A program made the position numbers and the translations under genes. Shown here piece by piece: positions 1-11,020 of a stretch of DNA of 64,000 nucleotides (the stretch's first letter is position 1; each line of letters starts with the position of its first letter). The DNA is taken from contig JAHQRK010000008.1 of NCBI GenBank assembly GCA_019828595.1, positions 868,001 to 932,000 of the forward strand, in the 5' to 3' direction. The notes below the pieces were generated by a model. It searched no databases. It was not told the origin of the DNA and worked only from the letters and a program-made list of their open reading frames with translations. The stretch comes from Aphanomyces cochlioides. Its lineage: Eukaryota; Oomycota; Saprolegniomycetes; Saprolegniales; Verrucalvaceae.

Positions 1-840
1 GCCACTGAGTTACATAACCAATCTGGTCACAATAGCTCATCCCTCTCAATTTCACTCACCACAAAGCTCGACACATAAAATTTCATACATAAGCGACTGG
101 GCGTATCTCCACCCTCCAAGTCCAAAACAATACCAATAAGTCGTCATCAACTCCACTCTCCAAAGCTGCTTTATTGGGTTTTGACACCGGTGAACTCGCT
201 ATTTCCCGAAACTAACGTCCAAGCATCGGGGCTTGATTGAAATTAATCCACCGGACGAGTATCTCGCACAAAGCTGATGGAAGAACGAATACCTAACCAT
301 GGTGTAACAATTCCTGGTGCAATCCCTGTCTTTTGCAATCGGACCTTGAAAAATGGTCTTTGTCACGCACGGTTTTGGTGGGCAATTCGACCATGTCTCA
401 GTGAGGATCTGCCAAGAAGCTGCGAGTTTTTTAGGGCCAAGTTGTCCAAGGGCCTGCAAGCTCTTCGATGGAAGGACATCTTGGAGTGTTGAGAATGTAC
501 ATTGCTCTCGCTCGACTTGGTATTGGAGAGACTTATACAAATTAATCCAGCAAAGCTTGTGAATAAACTTGACGTGGCTTGTGTTTTGTCTTATGTCGAT
601 CACAGTCGTCACACTTTTGAAACCCTTCTCAAGCCTTCTACGAAGCGTCATCTATTGCTGGCCCTTCGCTGTACACTACCCAAAGGAAAGGGATTGGACT
701 TGACATTCAACATTTTTTCCAAAAGACGTCAGAAAGAAGCAGTTGCATGTACATTAGGTAACTGAAGGGCTTCTCGAAGAACTGCTCACGTCCTGGTGTC
801 ACTCGTTCCTAATTCCTACGACACCAAGTTTCCATAAATT
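1..840. other. Unassigned sequence at left edge
   Basis: Overlapping open frames occur on both strands here, the longest being 150 codons on the minus strand at 199-651. None shows a motif, a start context or an intron pattern that I recognise. Given the transposon-rich surroundings this may be an old element remnant, but I cannot support any gene. Confidence 0.3.
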
Positions 841-846
841 AATAAA

Positions 847-943
847 GGTCATGTTTTCTCTCATTTACAGTGTTAAAAAAAATGAGATACTACGTAGTAA
901 AACATGACCTCTCATTTAAAAAAAAATGAGAGAAAACATGACC
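847..943. repeat. Inverted repeat, 20-bp perfect arms
   Basis: The arm GGTCATGTTTTCTCTCATTT at 847-866 is matched by its exact reverse complement at 924-943. A further AAAACATGACCTCTCATTT segment sits between them, and CTACGTAG is palindromic near the centre. This could be a tiny MITE or one end of a foldback element. It lies just outside the Tc1/mariner element that follows. Confidence 0.7.
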
Positions 944-1011
944 GTTTGTTTTCAGAGGAATTTGAAGATCTTAAAATTTATCATTACATTACATAAATAC
1001 TATTAACAGTA

Positions 1012-2755
1012 CTACCTCTGCACCTCAATACCGTTGACAAAAGTAAAAATCATTTGCACCACTTTACTGTTGACTTTCAACTCTGATTGGTCGAGGAAAA
1101 ATGCATGAATTTAATTCGTTAAAAATCAGCCTCCTAATGCTCAGTCATGTCAGAAAGACGTTGCTGACACTCGAAGACAGCCTGATGGTAGAGAGAAGCA
1201 GGGCAAGGGAGAACTTGCTGAAGGGTGCCAGCGCGCTTCTTTGCTTGCTTCCCAAGATGTGGCAACTTGAAACCATTGTCACCGTGATTCTCCATGACAA
1301 GAAGCATCACAGATTGTAATGTGATGAAGACGTCGTTCAATTTGTCCGCTGAGAGGACATCGAACGCGATCTGGGTAGCCTGAATTACTTCATCAACCGT
1401 GCGACTTACCATCTTGTATTGTAGAGATTGAATTGAGGCAAAGAACCCCAAGTCAAGAACGTTGAGATTCTGGCTGTTTGCGGGCTGCGGGCGCAATAAG
1501 AAAGTCCAGCCATCGGTGGACGCCTCTTGCAATACATCTTCAGTGATCGATGAGTGTGGCGATGCGTTGTCATGCTGCACGATGATTCTCTTCGTCACCG
1601 ATGGGAATTTTCTCTTGATGGCTGGCACAACTTTCTTCAAAAAGCACTCAAGGTACACCTCCGCCGACACATTCACTAGCGTTGTGACCATAGAGCCCGC
1701 GCGACGGTTGCACGAATTGCGTCTTGCAGGTTCTTGGCGGACAAAAGGCCAAAGACCAAGTTTACCATCAAACGTACAGTTGCCATTTTCGTATTTTCGT
1801 CAAAACGAGGACGCGCGACGGCCCCAAGGAACATGACCTTGGGCAAAAAGCGCGTCGACTTGCAAGATCGTTTTGGCGCTTCTTCGTCTTTCGTGAGGTA
1901 CACTTTTCGGCGTTTTTTGTCGGCATTAAACCATTTCTCGTCAAGGTGAACAATGTCCATCATGTCCTAAAATTGACAGTTTTCAAGAGCACTGGTCTCG
2001 TAGGTCTCCGCAAGCGTGGACGGCGTGCAGCGCTGGACATGAGAGCAGGAAAACATCAAGCGCTTCAGGTGGTTGGTTTCTGTCAAGTGGGGCTTCAGTC
2101 GTGAAGAGCTTCTGCGAAGTGTCCCGAGCTTCGTGTTGCGTTCAATCGTGCCCATAGAAAGTCCCGAGGCTTCGAAGTGTCCCGAGCTTCGTGTTGCGTT
2201 CAATCGTGCCCATGGAAAGATCCCGCATCGTTGTGCGCTGTTTTTGTGGTACGTCTTTGACAATTTCCGTTACTGCATCTGGTGTGTAGATTTTCTTGCG
2301 CCCACAGCGGCCTTTCTTTTGGGAGTCGGTTCTGCCGGCATGATAGTCTCTCCAAATTTTTCCGACAGTCACACGGTGAACTTTGTATATCGCGGCTGCG
2401 CGGTAGATGGCGCCACGGGAAAACTTGCCGCCGTTCATTTCTCCGTAAAGGTGCCTTACTACTTCCAATTTGAAAGCCACATCTAGTTCACGGGAGGTGC
2501 GCACGGCCGCCATGATCTTCAAGATGCTGACAACTCCTTATTTTTATAAATGAGCGAAAAATTTCATTATAATTTTTTCGAACGAAGCGATTTTTGGGCG
2601 GGAAGATGTCATTTTCGCGCCATACGCCCGATGAACAATACCTTCCTTTTCTTGTATTCTTTTAAATTTGATACAAATTATCAAATTTGGACAAGAAATG
2701 AATTTTTGGGGTCGCTTGGAAGTCTTCCGTCAACAGTATTGTGGTGCAGAGGTAG
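1012..2755 (-). mobile_element. Tc1/mariner-type DNA transposon with TIRs and TA duplication
   Basis: The left end CTACCTCTGCACCTCAATAC (from 1012) and the right end (to 2755) are inverted repeats of about 27 bp that differ at two positions. Each is flanked by TA (1010-1011 and 2756-2757), the target duplication expected of Tc1/mariner elements. The interior carries a degraded minus-strand DDD transposase. The intact ends with a broken transposase indicate a dead copy that was once mobile. Confidence 0.85.
1134..2522 (-). pseudogene. Tc1/mariner-like transposase, frameshifted
   Basis: The enzyme would cut and rejoin DNA at the element ends. The minus-strand frames must be read in pieces: 2522-2142 holds an N-terminal helix-turn-helix region with an R-G-A-I-Y-R-A-A-A-I-Y-like stretch, 1963-1676 holds the first catalytic aspartate in HLDEKWF, and 1691-1134 holds the second in IVQHDNASPH and the third in NSQNLNVLDLGFF. 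LDEKWF and LNVLDLGFF are familiar from oomycete Tc1/mariner relatives (family knowledge). At least two frame changes separate the pieces, and near 2142-2210 a GCTTCGTGTTGCGTTCAAT segment is repeated. It is therefore a pseudogene within the 1012-2755 element. Confidence 0.8.
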
Positions 2756-2809
2756 TATTACTTTTTGTAAGTTATAAATAATACTAGTGTCATGTGCGTC
2801 AGCGTATAT

Positions 2810-2830
2810 CACATTGGGGACCCCAATGTG
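2810..2830. repeat. Perfect hairpin abutting MULE end
   Basis: CACATTGGGG, one A, then CCCCAATGTG form a perfect 10-bp stem with a one-base loop. Pairing continues outward with one mismatch (GCGTATAT against ATACACGC). It lies immediately left of the long TIR of the MULE and may belong to its extreme end. Confidence 0.6.
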
Positions 2831-4243
2831 ATACACGCTTTATCCAATTTGGGGTAAATCTCACGATCGTGCCACCGCACCCATACTTTATCAAGATTGT
2901 GCCATTCCCAAGTTGTATCAGGATACAACTTGGACCGACGTCGTGCCACTATTAATAGATACAATTGGTTGATAATTAACCAATGATATGCGATATGTTA
3001 AGAAACGTCCCAAACGTGTCTTTGGAAATAGACATTGAATAGTGTTGAGTCAATTCAGCGCAGTCAGTTTGAAAAGCTTAAAATAGTGTGAATTTCAATA
3101 AAAATGCTTCGTTTTCCAAAACAAAAATAAAACTGTGTTTTGACATTTGGTGATTATGCTTTGACACATTTTTGGATGGTTGATTCATTTCATTTTACTA
3201 TAAAATTCAAATTGACATCTAATACAGATATATCATGTTCTGCTCGACATAAACTTAGTTGGAGGAAAATGACCTCTATCAGACGCATGGAAATGTCAAA
3301 AACAAATGAGACTAGATCTAAACGCACAAAAGGCGACAAACACACTTCGCAAATCGTGCTGAGGTTGTAAGGGAATGCCATCAATGATAATAGTGAAGCC
3401 AAAGACCCATGTATACTTCTATGAGTGTCTGGGTGCAACCAAGGAAGGTGGACTTGTCAAGGACCGATAATCAACGCTTGACAGGCATGAAAGGTACGTT
3501 TCACAGACATATCACGATGGCGGACGACACAGCTCTCATTTTCGCTGTACAATGGAGCAAACGCCGGAGGTCTACTCGAATTCCAGGCTGGAACTGGCAC
3601 AGGGCAATTGATACAGGGACATCGCAACAAAGCAACTGGTACAAATCACTTCGTACAGGGCATTGCTGGCAGTGAAACGGATTTTGCGGTCAGTAACAGC
3701 ATCATACATCAATCTGACCGTCGTCCATGGATAAAGACGAGCTATCAGGCTTTATGTGCTACAGGTCATCAGAACTCAAACCCTAAATTGGTACCACAGC
3801 TTTATCTATGCGGCGCTCCTGATGGATACAACGCAGTTAATCCAATTTTTTTATCGTGTATTGACAACACGGCCTGACATCCATGGACGTATCGTCAGTG
3901 GTGTCACCCAGCTCAAGGTATGCCCAATGAGCACTTGACATGCTTGCAAATGGCAAGTGGCGGAGTCTGGATCACATCGAGGAAAAGACAGTCACTTTGC
4001 TCGTATCGTCGAAAGCAGCCGCCTTCAAGGACTCATGCAAAACCGCCATGGCAGCTTAGCATCCAGCCACGAGGGTGAGGTCCGTGTGGAAGTCGGTAAG
4101 GAGCATTACCTCTTTCTGGATGAAACTCATCCAAATACAGATTTAGCGAGCATGTGATTTACCTCTTTCTGGATGAAAATGCGATTTTCCTGGGTGCCAT
4201 TTTGAGATATCTAACATGCTTTTTAGGGACAGTGATGAAGATT

Positions 4244-4290
4244 TAATTTTTGTGAATAGATGTATAATAATTTTTGTGAATAGATGTATA
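4244..4290. repeat. Two-copy 24-bp tandem repeat
   Basis: The 23-bp string beginning TAATTTTTGTGAATAGATGT occurs at 4244-4266 and again at 4268-4290. It lies in the non-coding 5' part of the MULE and has no evident function. Confidence 0.7.
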
Positions 4291-4657
4291 AACCAATTCA
4301 ACACTTCTGTGTGTCGTGAGGCAGCCTATGTGGAAGATAGCAAAAGATAGAGTGCATTACCAAATTATCCTGCTCTGTGATATGCAAAATGTTGAATCTA
4401 ACTATGTATACTCAAGAGTTTATCTTTGGACCTCCTGTTGGCATTAAACAGTACAAGCCGCACTGCAATTCAAATTAAGCCATACATAATACAAGTATAT
4501 ACAGGAAAAATAAATTAATGTATAAGAAAGAGTATTCTATTTCAATGGTCTACGAAGCACTGTAAAAGTTTATAAAGTCGTGTTATAGGGGTTTTGAAAG
4601 ATCCATAGTGAAAGAGGTTACATTTTTCAGTCTCGAACAGTCCCTTCCGACTTTGCG

Positions 4658-7600
4658 TTGAACGTGATGATAAACTTGCTTGATGTACATGGTGTGGCTG
4701 GTCTTACTCTGGGTATGTCCATGGAAACAGCTGAAAACTTGAAATTCTTTATCCAGGATGTTGCTTTGAATGATGGAAAGACTGTGAAAACCCCTGAACG
4801 GAATGGTAACAAAGTTGTTTTTGTTTGCAGCAGCCCTACCTTGTGCTCATGGACTGTGATTATTAAACGTCGTCGGTTGAAGGGCAAACCTATGTTTTAC
4901 TATGTAGCAAGCTATGGACCCTATCCATTCGTTTACGTGCTCATCAATTTTGAATCCCACCGAACGCCAAATGTCTCTTTTGCCTAGTTTTTCCAGTTTG
5001 ACCAAATCAAATACTACAATTTCTAGACGCGATTTGGTGTCGTCTGTTCAATTGCTCGACAACGTTTTGTTGGGAAATCGTCGCGCTGGAGTCTACCGAG
5101 CAAAAAATTTAGCAGTGGCACGTCTTCTAGACTCCCCAACCTCTTCTTTCAAAAATCCCCTCATTGCTGCTTAAATTTTCTGAATTAAACCCAGGATCCA
5201 GAGTTGATCTAGAGCTTGACACCCAAGGTCGATTTTACAGGGCATACTTTTGCGCTTCTGCCATATCCAGTTGTCAAAGATTCAATCTGAAAGTGTTAGG
5301 ATGTGATGGCGCACACTTCAAAACTCAAGAATACAATGGTATTACATTAAACATGGTTGGCAAAGATGGAAATGGAAAGAATTTATTGTTGGCATTAGCT
5401 ATTGTTCCTAAAGAGACTACCGACAATTTGGCTTGTTTTTTACAAATTGCTTGAGAGCTGGATTGAATTTGACTGAGTCTTGTTTGTTTGTCGACCGAGG
5501 AAAATCACTTGGAGCCGCTGAGGCACTCAAACAAAGTGGCTTCTTGCTTTGTCTAAAGTTTTGTACTCGCCATATACTCGGAAATGTTAAAGTGAAATTT
5601 GGTCTCCACGGGCAAGTGTTTGAAAATCATATTTGGCGACTGCAAGGTAGTGAAAACCAGACGCAGTACGAAGGGTGTTTGAATTCTATACGTGAACGAT
5701 ATGGAATCATGGTTGAAGGATATCTTCGTGATATTCCACCAATACATTGGATTTTGTTTGCCAACCTAAATACCGCATATGACCATACACAGCAGCGTCA
5801 ACTTTATGGATGCAGGACGACAAATTTCGTTGAATCTGACAACAACCAGAATTTAACAGTACCGGACATCATCGAGAGGGAATCCGGATAAGGAATAAAA
5901 AGACGAAGGCTTGTACGAATAATTATGGTGGATCAATCTTAAGACTATTACTTTTCAGAGACCTGCATCCTCTATTTCAGAAAAACTGTCGTCGTCATTG
6001 GAGTCTTCATCACTGAAAGAGTCTTGATTGTCGATATGGTGCACTTCAGATGTGAGTTTGAGAAGCTTCGCTTCTGCACTGTTGATACATCCCTTTATTG
6101 TAGCTGCTGAAAGGTTTTCGAAAGCTTTGTCCAGTCTGTTGCGAACTTGCTCAAACTTTGTGGACGTAGAGTACTGCCGTCCAACTTCGCCCTTGACGGC
6201 TGCCCATATCATTTCGATTGGTTGAAGGTCGCTATGATGTGGTGGGGTGTATTGTACGGTGTGGCCAGCCTGGGCTGCCATGGATACAATCAAGGGCTGA
6301 ATGTGCGCAGCAATATGTTGCTTCAAACGTGACGACAACACTGACTTGGTGTCACTCGAATCATAAGCGATGTTGTACTTATCACACGCCTCATGTAGAA
6401 CGGCCTTTCGATCACCATACTTTGGCGTGTCAAGTGGTTTTGTTCGATGATACTTGGCATTATCCAGAGCGATGATTGCGTTTCGAACTCCGATGCCATC
6501 CAATTCGCGCAACATGCTCGCAAACCATGAGATGTAATAAGCATGATTGAACATTGAGTGATAGTCTGTAGGACCACGCTTACCACCCTCAAAGATGTCC
6601 AATGCAATCAGTCAGCATGGCCCATGTATGCCTTCGTCCACAATTGCTGCGACAAAGCATAAACGTTGGCCTTTGTGCTTTTGTTTTGGAGCATTGTCAA
6701 GTACGTCAGTTGGATCATACAAGGAGTCTTCATGTCGAGAGTAGTGGTGATGTATGAACGATTCGTCCGTATAGACAACAGTTCGACGGCTAGCCAAATT
6801 GACAACTTGAGTCGACGCTGTCATGGTGGTGAGATATATATCTCGTAGTAGGCGATGTGATTGTGCAAGGTGGTAGGACTGCGAGCCTTTTTTTCGACCT
6901 CGTTTGTAGCCAAGTCGGATCAACAATCGACGGACAAGTCGCAAGGCAGAGTCGATTGATTTGGGGCTTAGCCGGTCTACATCAATATGGTTGCCATCCT
7001 CAAGGAAAGTTAGCACGTCGTTGGCAACAGTACGTTCATGGTTGAAGCGGCGCTGGCGAACAAAAGCTTGCAGTTCAGAAATGAGCATTGAGTTAATGAG
7101 TAATCGTGTAGGGTGCGATGATCGATTTGCTGGGGGTAAAGACAACGAAAGATGTCGACTCGAACAAAATTCATTCCACACACTTTGAACGGTATTCTTG
7201 CTGCGGCCAAGTAATGTAGCAATCGATTGAGTGACATCGTTAGCCCCTTCTTTTCGCAGCTTGGCATGCATTGCGAGAATGTCAAGTTTTTCTGGAAGTG
7301 TCAAGGCTCGTGGGCGATTGGACTTGATGTATCCTAAGGCTGCTTCTATGTCTTCGTTGATCATTTTGCAATGAACACTTTTTACATGACAATCAACTCT
7401 GTGAGGTTTTACTTGTAAAAAATGATATTGATATAGAATAGCATGAATATAAAATATAACGAGTTTATTAGTTGTAACAGTCAAAAATACCATCACTCAA
7501 GCTATTGATCGATCATATTTCTGTGATTATTGTTATTTAAGAGTCATTTTATATCACAGGTTGACGTCCTCTCGAAGTGCTTTTGATTGGACAAAACAGA

Positions 7601-8401
7601 TCAAAATTTGGACCAATAAACTGCGCGTTTCGTTAAGAATCATGTCCGGAGCTGTAAGAAACAAAATGCGATGGTCGAACCCACTGCATGCACTTGTCAT
7701 AGCCATGGATGAAGCAGCAAAAGGTTTGACGAAAAGAAGGGCTAACTCCAAAAAGTGTCTTGAACAAAGTCGAAGGGTAACTCCGTACGCCACAGACATG
7801 TTTGAGAATGAAAAACGCTTTGCTCAGATGTATGAATGTATTGATGGTGGTGGTGATGTGTATTTTGTGTTTCACGTGTCGACTCCCACGAAAAAGCAGA
7901 GAGTTTGTTCGACCGTCTTGTCCTGTAGTTGTGCATATCGTGATCAACATGGTTTACCCTGTCGACACTTAATTCGCATTCTTATTGCCAGAAATGAAAT
8001 GCACAGAATATTCGACGCGTATGAATATGCCTATACTGTTGAGGCATATTCTGCAACACACGTATTGAATCCCCATTGACAGTGATATAACTCTTGATAT
8101 GAGAGTCAAGTCACCACCGATCTACAGACAGTCAGGTCGTCCTGTGAGCAGAAGAATTGCCAGTCAAGGGGAAGAAGATAGACAACGAACTTATAAATGC
8201 CGAAAATGTGGTGAATATGGCCACAATCGCGTGAGTTGCAAACGTCATTCAAGGCGCGATGTCGAAATTGAACATGCGACTCCATTTGGACAAAGTTTTC
8301 CAGGCTTTCATTCCCCACCACTGTACAGTAGAATGATAATCGAAGACATTCTCGCTGATCCTGACGAGAACAGTAGTGATGGCACACAAGGTTCGATGTG
8401 A
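4658..8401 (+). pseudogene. MULE transposase, broken and interrupted
   Basis: The protein would catalyse Mutator-type transposition. It is read in fragments. At 4658-4987 there is an N-terminal FAR1/FLYWCH-like region with CSWTVIIKRRRLKGKP. At 5164-5454 the first catalytic Asp lies in VLGCDGAHFK. At 5433-5891 the second Asp lies in LFVDRGKS and the catalytic Glu in TTNFVESDN. After the nested insertion, 7561-8079 carries a SWIM zinc finger (CSCAYRDQHGLPCRHL), and 8099-8401 carries a CCHC zinc knuckle (CRKCGEYGHNRVSC). Several frame changes and the insertion between the NNQNL and LTSSRSAFDW parts show that it is inactive. The order DDE, SWIM, zinc knuckle matches MULE transposases generally. 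Confidence 0.8.
5955..7364 (-). pseudogene. Nested IS630/Tc1-superfamily transposase with in-frame stop
   Basis: The reading frame runs from ATG at 7364 to a stop at 5955, 470 codons including the terminal stop, and contains a single in-frame TGA at 6612-6614 (codon 251). The N-terminal part has a helix-turn-helix (LLGRSKNTVQSVWNEF). The catalytic residues are visible as YTDESFIHHHYSR, ALDNAKYHRTK and LQPIEMIWAAVKGEVGR, that is, a DDE triad. The C-terminus is very acidic (SDEDSNDDDSFSEIED). It lies antisense inside the MULE transposase gene and so inserted later. I could not find its terminal repeats. One stop in an otherwise clean frame suggests a young copy, or a readthrough or assembly issue. 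Confidence 0.8.
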
Positions 8402-8678
8402 CCATTATGATAGCAAACAACAGCGGTGTTTCGTATGATGCATGCGTGTGAATTATCAACCAATTGTATATAGTGGCACGAAGTCGGTCCAAGTTGTATC
8501 AGGAATGGCACAATCTTGATAAAGTATGGGTGCGGTGGCACGATCGTGAGATTTACCCATCACATTGAAGGTAAGCACGAATTCTTCCTAACAGTGACCT
8601 TGAGTTTGCTTCGCTTTGAACCCTCTGTACAATTGCACAAAGTTTGCACCCATAAGAATCAACATCAAACAACTTCCA

Positions 8679-8706
8679 AATTCATGCACAACATTGTGCA
8701 TGAATT
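8679..8706. repeat. 28-bp perfect palindrome
   Basis: AATTCATGCACAA, CA, TTGTGCATGAATT: both 13-bp arms are exact reverse complements. It lies about 120 bp outside the MULE right end. Confidence 0.75.
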
Positions 8707-9727
8707 CCAGGAATCACCCTGCCAAGGGAGCTAGCGACCACTACAGTACTGTAGTCCAAAGTAAAACAGTGCAGTCTATTGCAAAAGGTGATGTGACGAG
8801 ATCGGTTGTGGGATGTACCACCCTTAGTCAAGAGCGCCTTTGAGTTGTGTGTGAATTGGTTTCAGGAGGTTTTGAACAATAGGGGGTTTCAAAGCTGAAA
8901 ATCAAGGGACAAGAGAGAAACTTGTTGAAAGCCACAAGGGAATCGCACCCATGACATATGTCGATCGAGATGATAACGGTAGTTTTAACGTTTCTTGGCA
9001 CAAAATGTTCACTTCTACTTGAACCTCGAGGTGTCGATGATGAGCCCAAATACTCCTCTGTTGGCTTTAAAGTCCTCAATGTCTGAAGAGTTTGAATAGC
9101 TGTTCGAAAAATTCTGCAGCGTGACTGATGACGGCACTCCGTGACAATTTCAAGCCCTCTATGAATTCTTTCAAATTAGCATAAATCGTCACTCATGCAA
9201 TTTCAAGCTCTATGAATTCTTTCAACTTAAGCATAAATCTTTGTTCAATGTTGTGATAAGAGACGACAACTGGGAGGGCAGAGAGCAGACCGTTTCGACC
9301 AGCGAACGAGCCCTTTGCAGCAGTTCCCGTTGGACAGTAGAAGCTTAGTGGTCACATACCCTGTAACGTGTGAGAAGGAGAATGGTGGATTACCATACCA
9401 ATGCTTACCATGATATTCGACAGCTGGCTTGCAACAACAGAGCATGTACATATGATGACTTTGTTGCTTTAGATTGCTGTCCAATGCGAGCTGGTTTTCA
9501 ATGGAGCTGAGATATCTCACAGAGCTTGATGGCATTGACGATTACTGCATTGCTGCAAACAGAGTTATAAACAAAGATTTCGTATGTACGCCGAAGCATT
9601 ATCGAGCATTGGCATGAAGCTCAATAACTGTTTACGGCAACAGTCACTTCATTATTCTGTTGCAACAGACAGAGTTTAGACAGCATACCAATGCTTTATG
9701 ACACCTTACAGTTAAGATAAGTTTATA

Positions 9728-9758
9728 CATGCAGACTCTATAATATAGAGTCTGCATG
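9728..9758. repeat. 31-bp perfect palindrome
   Basis: CATGCAGACTCTATA, A, TATAGAGTCTGCATG form a perfect 15-bp stem around one base. It is not followed by a T-run and not next to a gene, so I do not call it a terminator. Confidence 0.75.
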
Positions 9759-9996
9759 TGTCATGGCTTGTCGCTGTAGAATATCTTTCAATGCGAACTA
9801 GTTTTCAATAGAGCCGGGGTATATCTGAAAACCTGTTTACTGCAAGAGTCTTTTAATGAATGTCTCTGTTGCTGTAAACCAATTTTGTCGTGCTTGAATT
9901 GCTCGGCCTATACCCTCCTCATAGTATTGACAAAACAGCAACAACAGCAAAACAATCAGACATAATATTTAAAAGTGTGAACTAACAATGTAAATT

Positions 9997-10050
9997 GCGC
10001 ATGCAGGTACAGCTGTACTCGAACCCGCAACCTGTGGGCTATCTACTGGT
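9997..10050 (-). other. Possible tRNA-derived (SINE-like) fragment
   Basis: On the minus strand the sequence contains GCGGGTTCGAGTAC preceded by GATAGCCCACAGG. This resembles the B box and T arm of a tRNA (GGTTCGANTCC). No acceptor stem or A box can be matched, so this is at most a fragment of a tRNA-derived repeat next to the MITE at 10050. Confidence 0.25.
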
Positions 10051-10486
10051 ATGGTGCACATCAGCTGTAGACTGTATTCTGGCCAATTTGACCTCACATG
10101 GTTTTATTATATAACGTAGACTGTAATAAGTTAGACTTTTGCGTTTAACCTATTAATTATTAAACGTTATATAGGTCTCAAGTGGTTAAACTCACCAATA
10201 TGTCCGGATAAAATGTCCGGATATAATAAGTATACAAACATCAAGATAGACCGAACGGCCAAATTATGACAGACTCCATCCATTTTTACAGTTCAAAGCA
10301 TTGACGTTAAATATCCATAACTTTTTTAGTTTTCATCGGATTGAAAAACCAAGCGATAACTTCTCTTCGTCTTGTCCAGCGCTAACGTTTTTGTGGTCTT
10401 ACATACCTGAATATGCACTTTCAAATGACTTATAGCAATAGGCGTTAGGCTATAAATTTCGCTGTCTTCAGCTGATGTGCACCATA
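10050..10486. mobile_element. 437-bp MITE with 18-bp perfect TIRs
   Basis: TATGGTGCACATCAGCTG at 10050-10067 is repeated in exact inverted form at 10469-10486, and similarity continues inward for about seven more bases. The interior has no open frame of note. It contains two TGTCCGGATA copies near 10200-10222. The features fit a miniature non-autonomous DNA element, possibly with a TA target. The superfamily is not determined. Confidence 0.7.
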
Positions 10487-11020
10487 GACGGACGCCAACG
10501 CATTGGATAGGAGGAATGTTTTCTATACTACCGTACTGTACTTATCAATTCGGAAAGTCGATACAAGTAACGTTATACATTAGTTGATGTAGTAGGGATA
10601 GGTGTCAATATATCCTTGTGGACATACATATGTCTTGATGTTTCATCTTTCAATTTTTGCCGAGAAAAGAATATAAATAGTTGTCTTTTACGAAACGTAA
10701 ATTTCGGATATGAGGAAATTCACGAAACAAAAGTGTTGCGTAAACCAACAATATGTAAATTGATATGCCTTCAAGATTGTTTGAGTATAAAAATAGGACC
10801 ACCATTATCCGTAAACGTATCCGAACGCTTCCGGCAACCGTATATTTTAACTTAGAACGGACAGCTCAAGAAAATATTTAAGTGATACTTTTGGAGTGAA
10901 ATAAGTATCAAAACAGAGTGTCATCTTAATGACACTTTACTACAGTGTACTACTCTGTTTTGCTTTTTTTGTCAGCAAAGATTCAAGAGTATAATAAAAC
11001 CTTGTATAACAAATCTGTAT
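10487..11020. other. Non-coding AT-rich stretch
   Basis: An open frame of 79 codons (10616-10855) is the only candidate and has no recognisable content. A CAAAACAGAGTGTCATCTT / AGTGTACTACTCTGTTTTG pairing near 10909-10961 forms an imperfect inverted repeat. Confidence 0.35.

Larger units (their letters stand above)
2852..8558 (+). mobile_element. Mutator-like element (MULE) with long TIRs, carrying a nested transposon
   Basis: The sequence 2852-2977 returns in inverted orientation at 8451-8558 and is nearly identical, except that the left copy has an extra CAAGTTGTATCAGGATAC-type segment that makes a local hairpin. Long TIRs enclosing a MULE transposase with SWIM and zinc-knuckle modules fit the Mutator superfamily. 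The ends may extend to 2824 and 8567 (shared CAATGTGAT). I could not find a convincing 9-10 bp target duplication. A second, minus-strand DDE element has landed inside the transposase gene at about 5.86-7.56 kb. Between 2978 and 4650 I see no recognisable coding sequence. Confidence 0.8.
8559..10049. other. Gene-free, hairpin-rich stretch
   Basis: I see no coding sequence here. Two perfect palindromes (listed separately) stand out, and AGCTCTATGAATTCTTTCAA-like wording recurs around 9150-9235. The sequence is AT-rich and looks like transposon wreckage. Confidence 0.5.

Noticed and set aside
199..765. Possible host gene at left edge
   Set aside because: Competing open frames on both strands, with no motif, start context or intron pattern; likely transposon remnant.
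3140..4157. Small open frames in the MULE 5' part
   Set aside because: All are under 90 codons, overlap each other and show no MULE or accessory-protein motif.
9728..9758. Rho-independent-type terminator
   Set aside because: Perfect stem but no T-run, no neighbouring gene, and a eukaryotic context.
9997..10070. tRNA gene on the minus strand
   Set aside because: A B-box-like GGTTCGAG is present, but no acceptor stem, D arm or A box can be paired.
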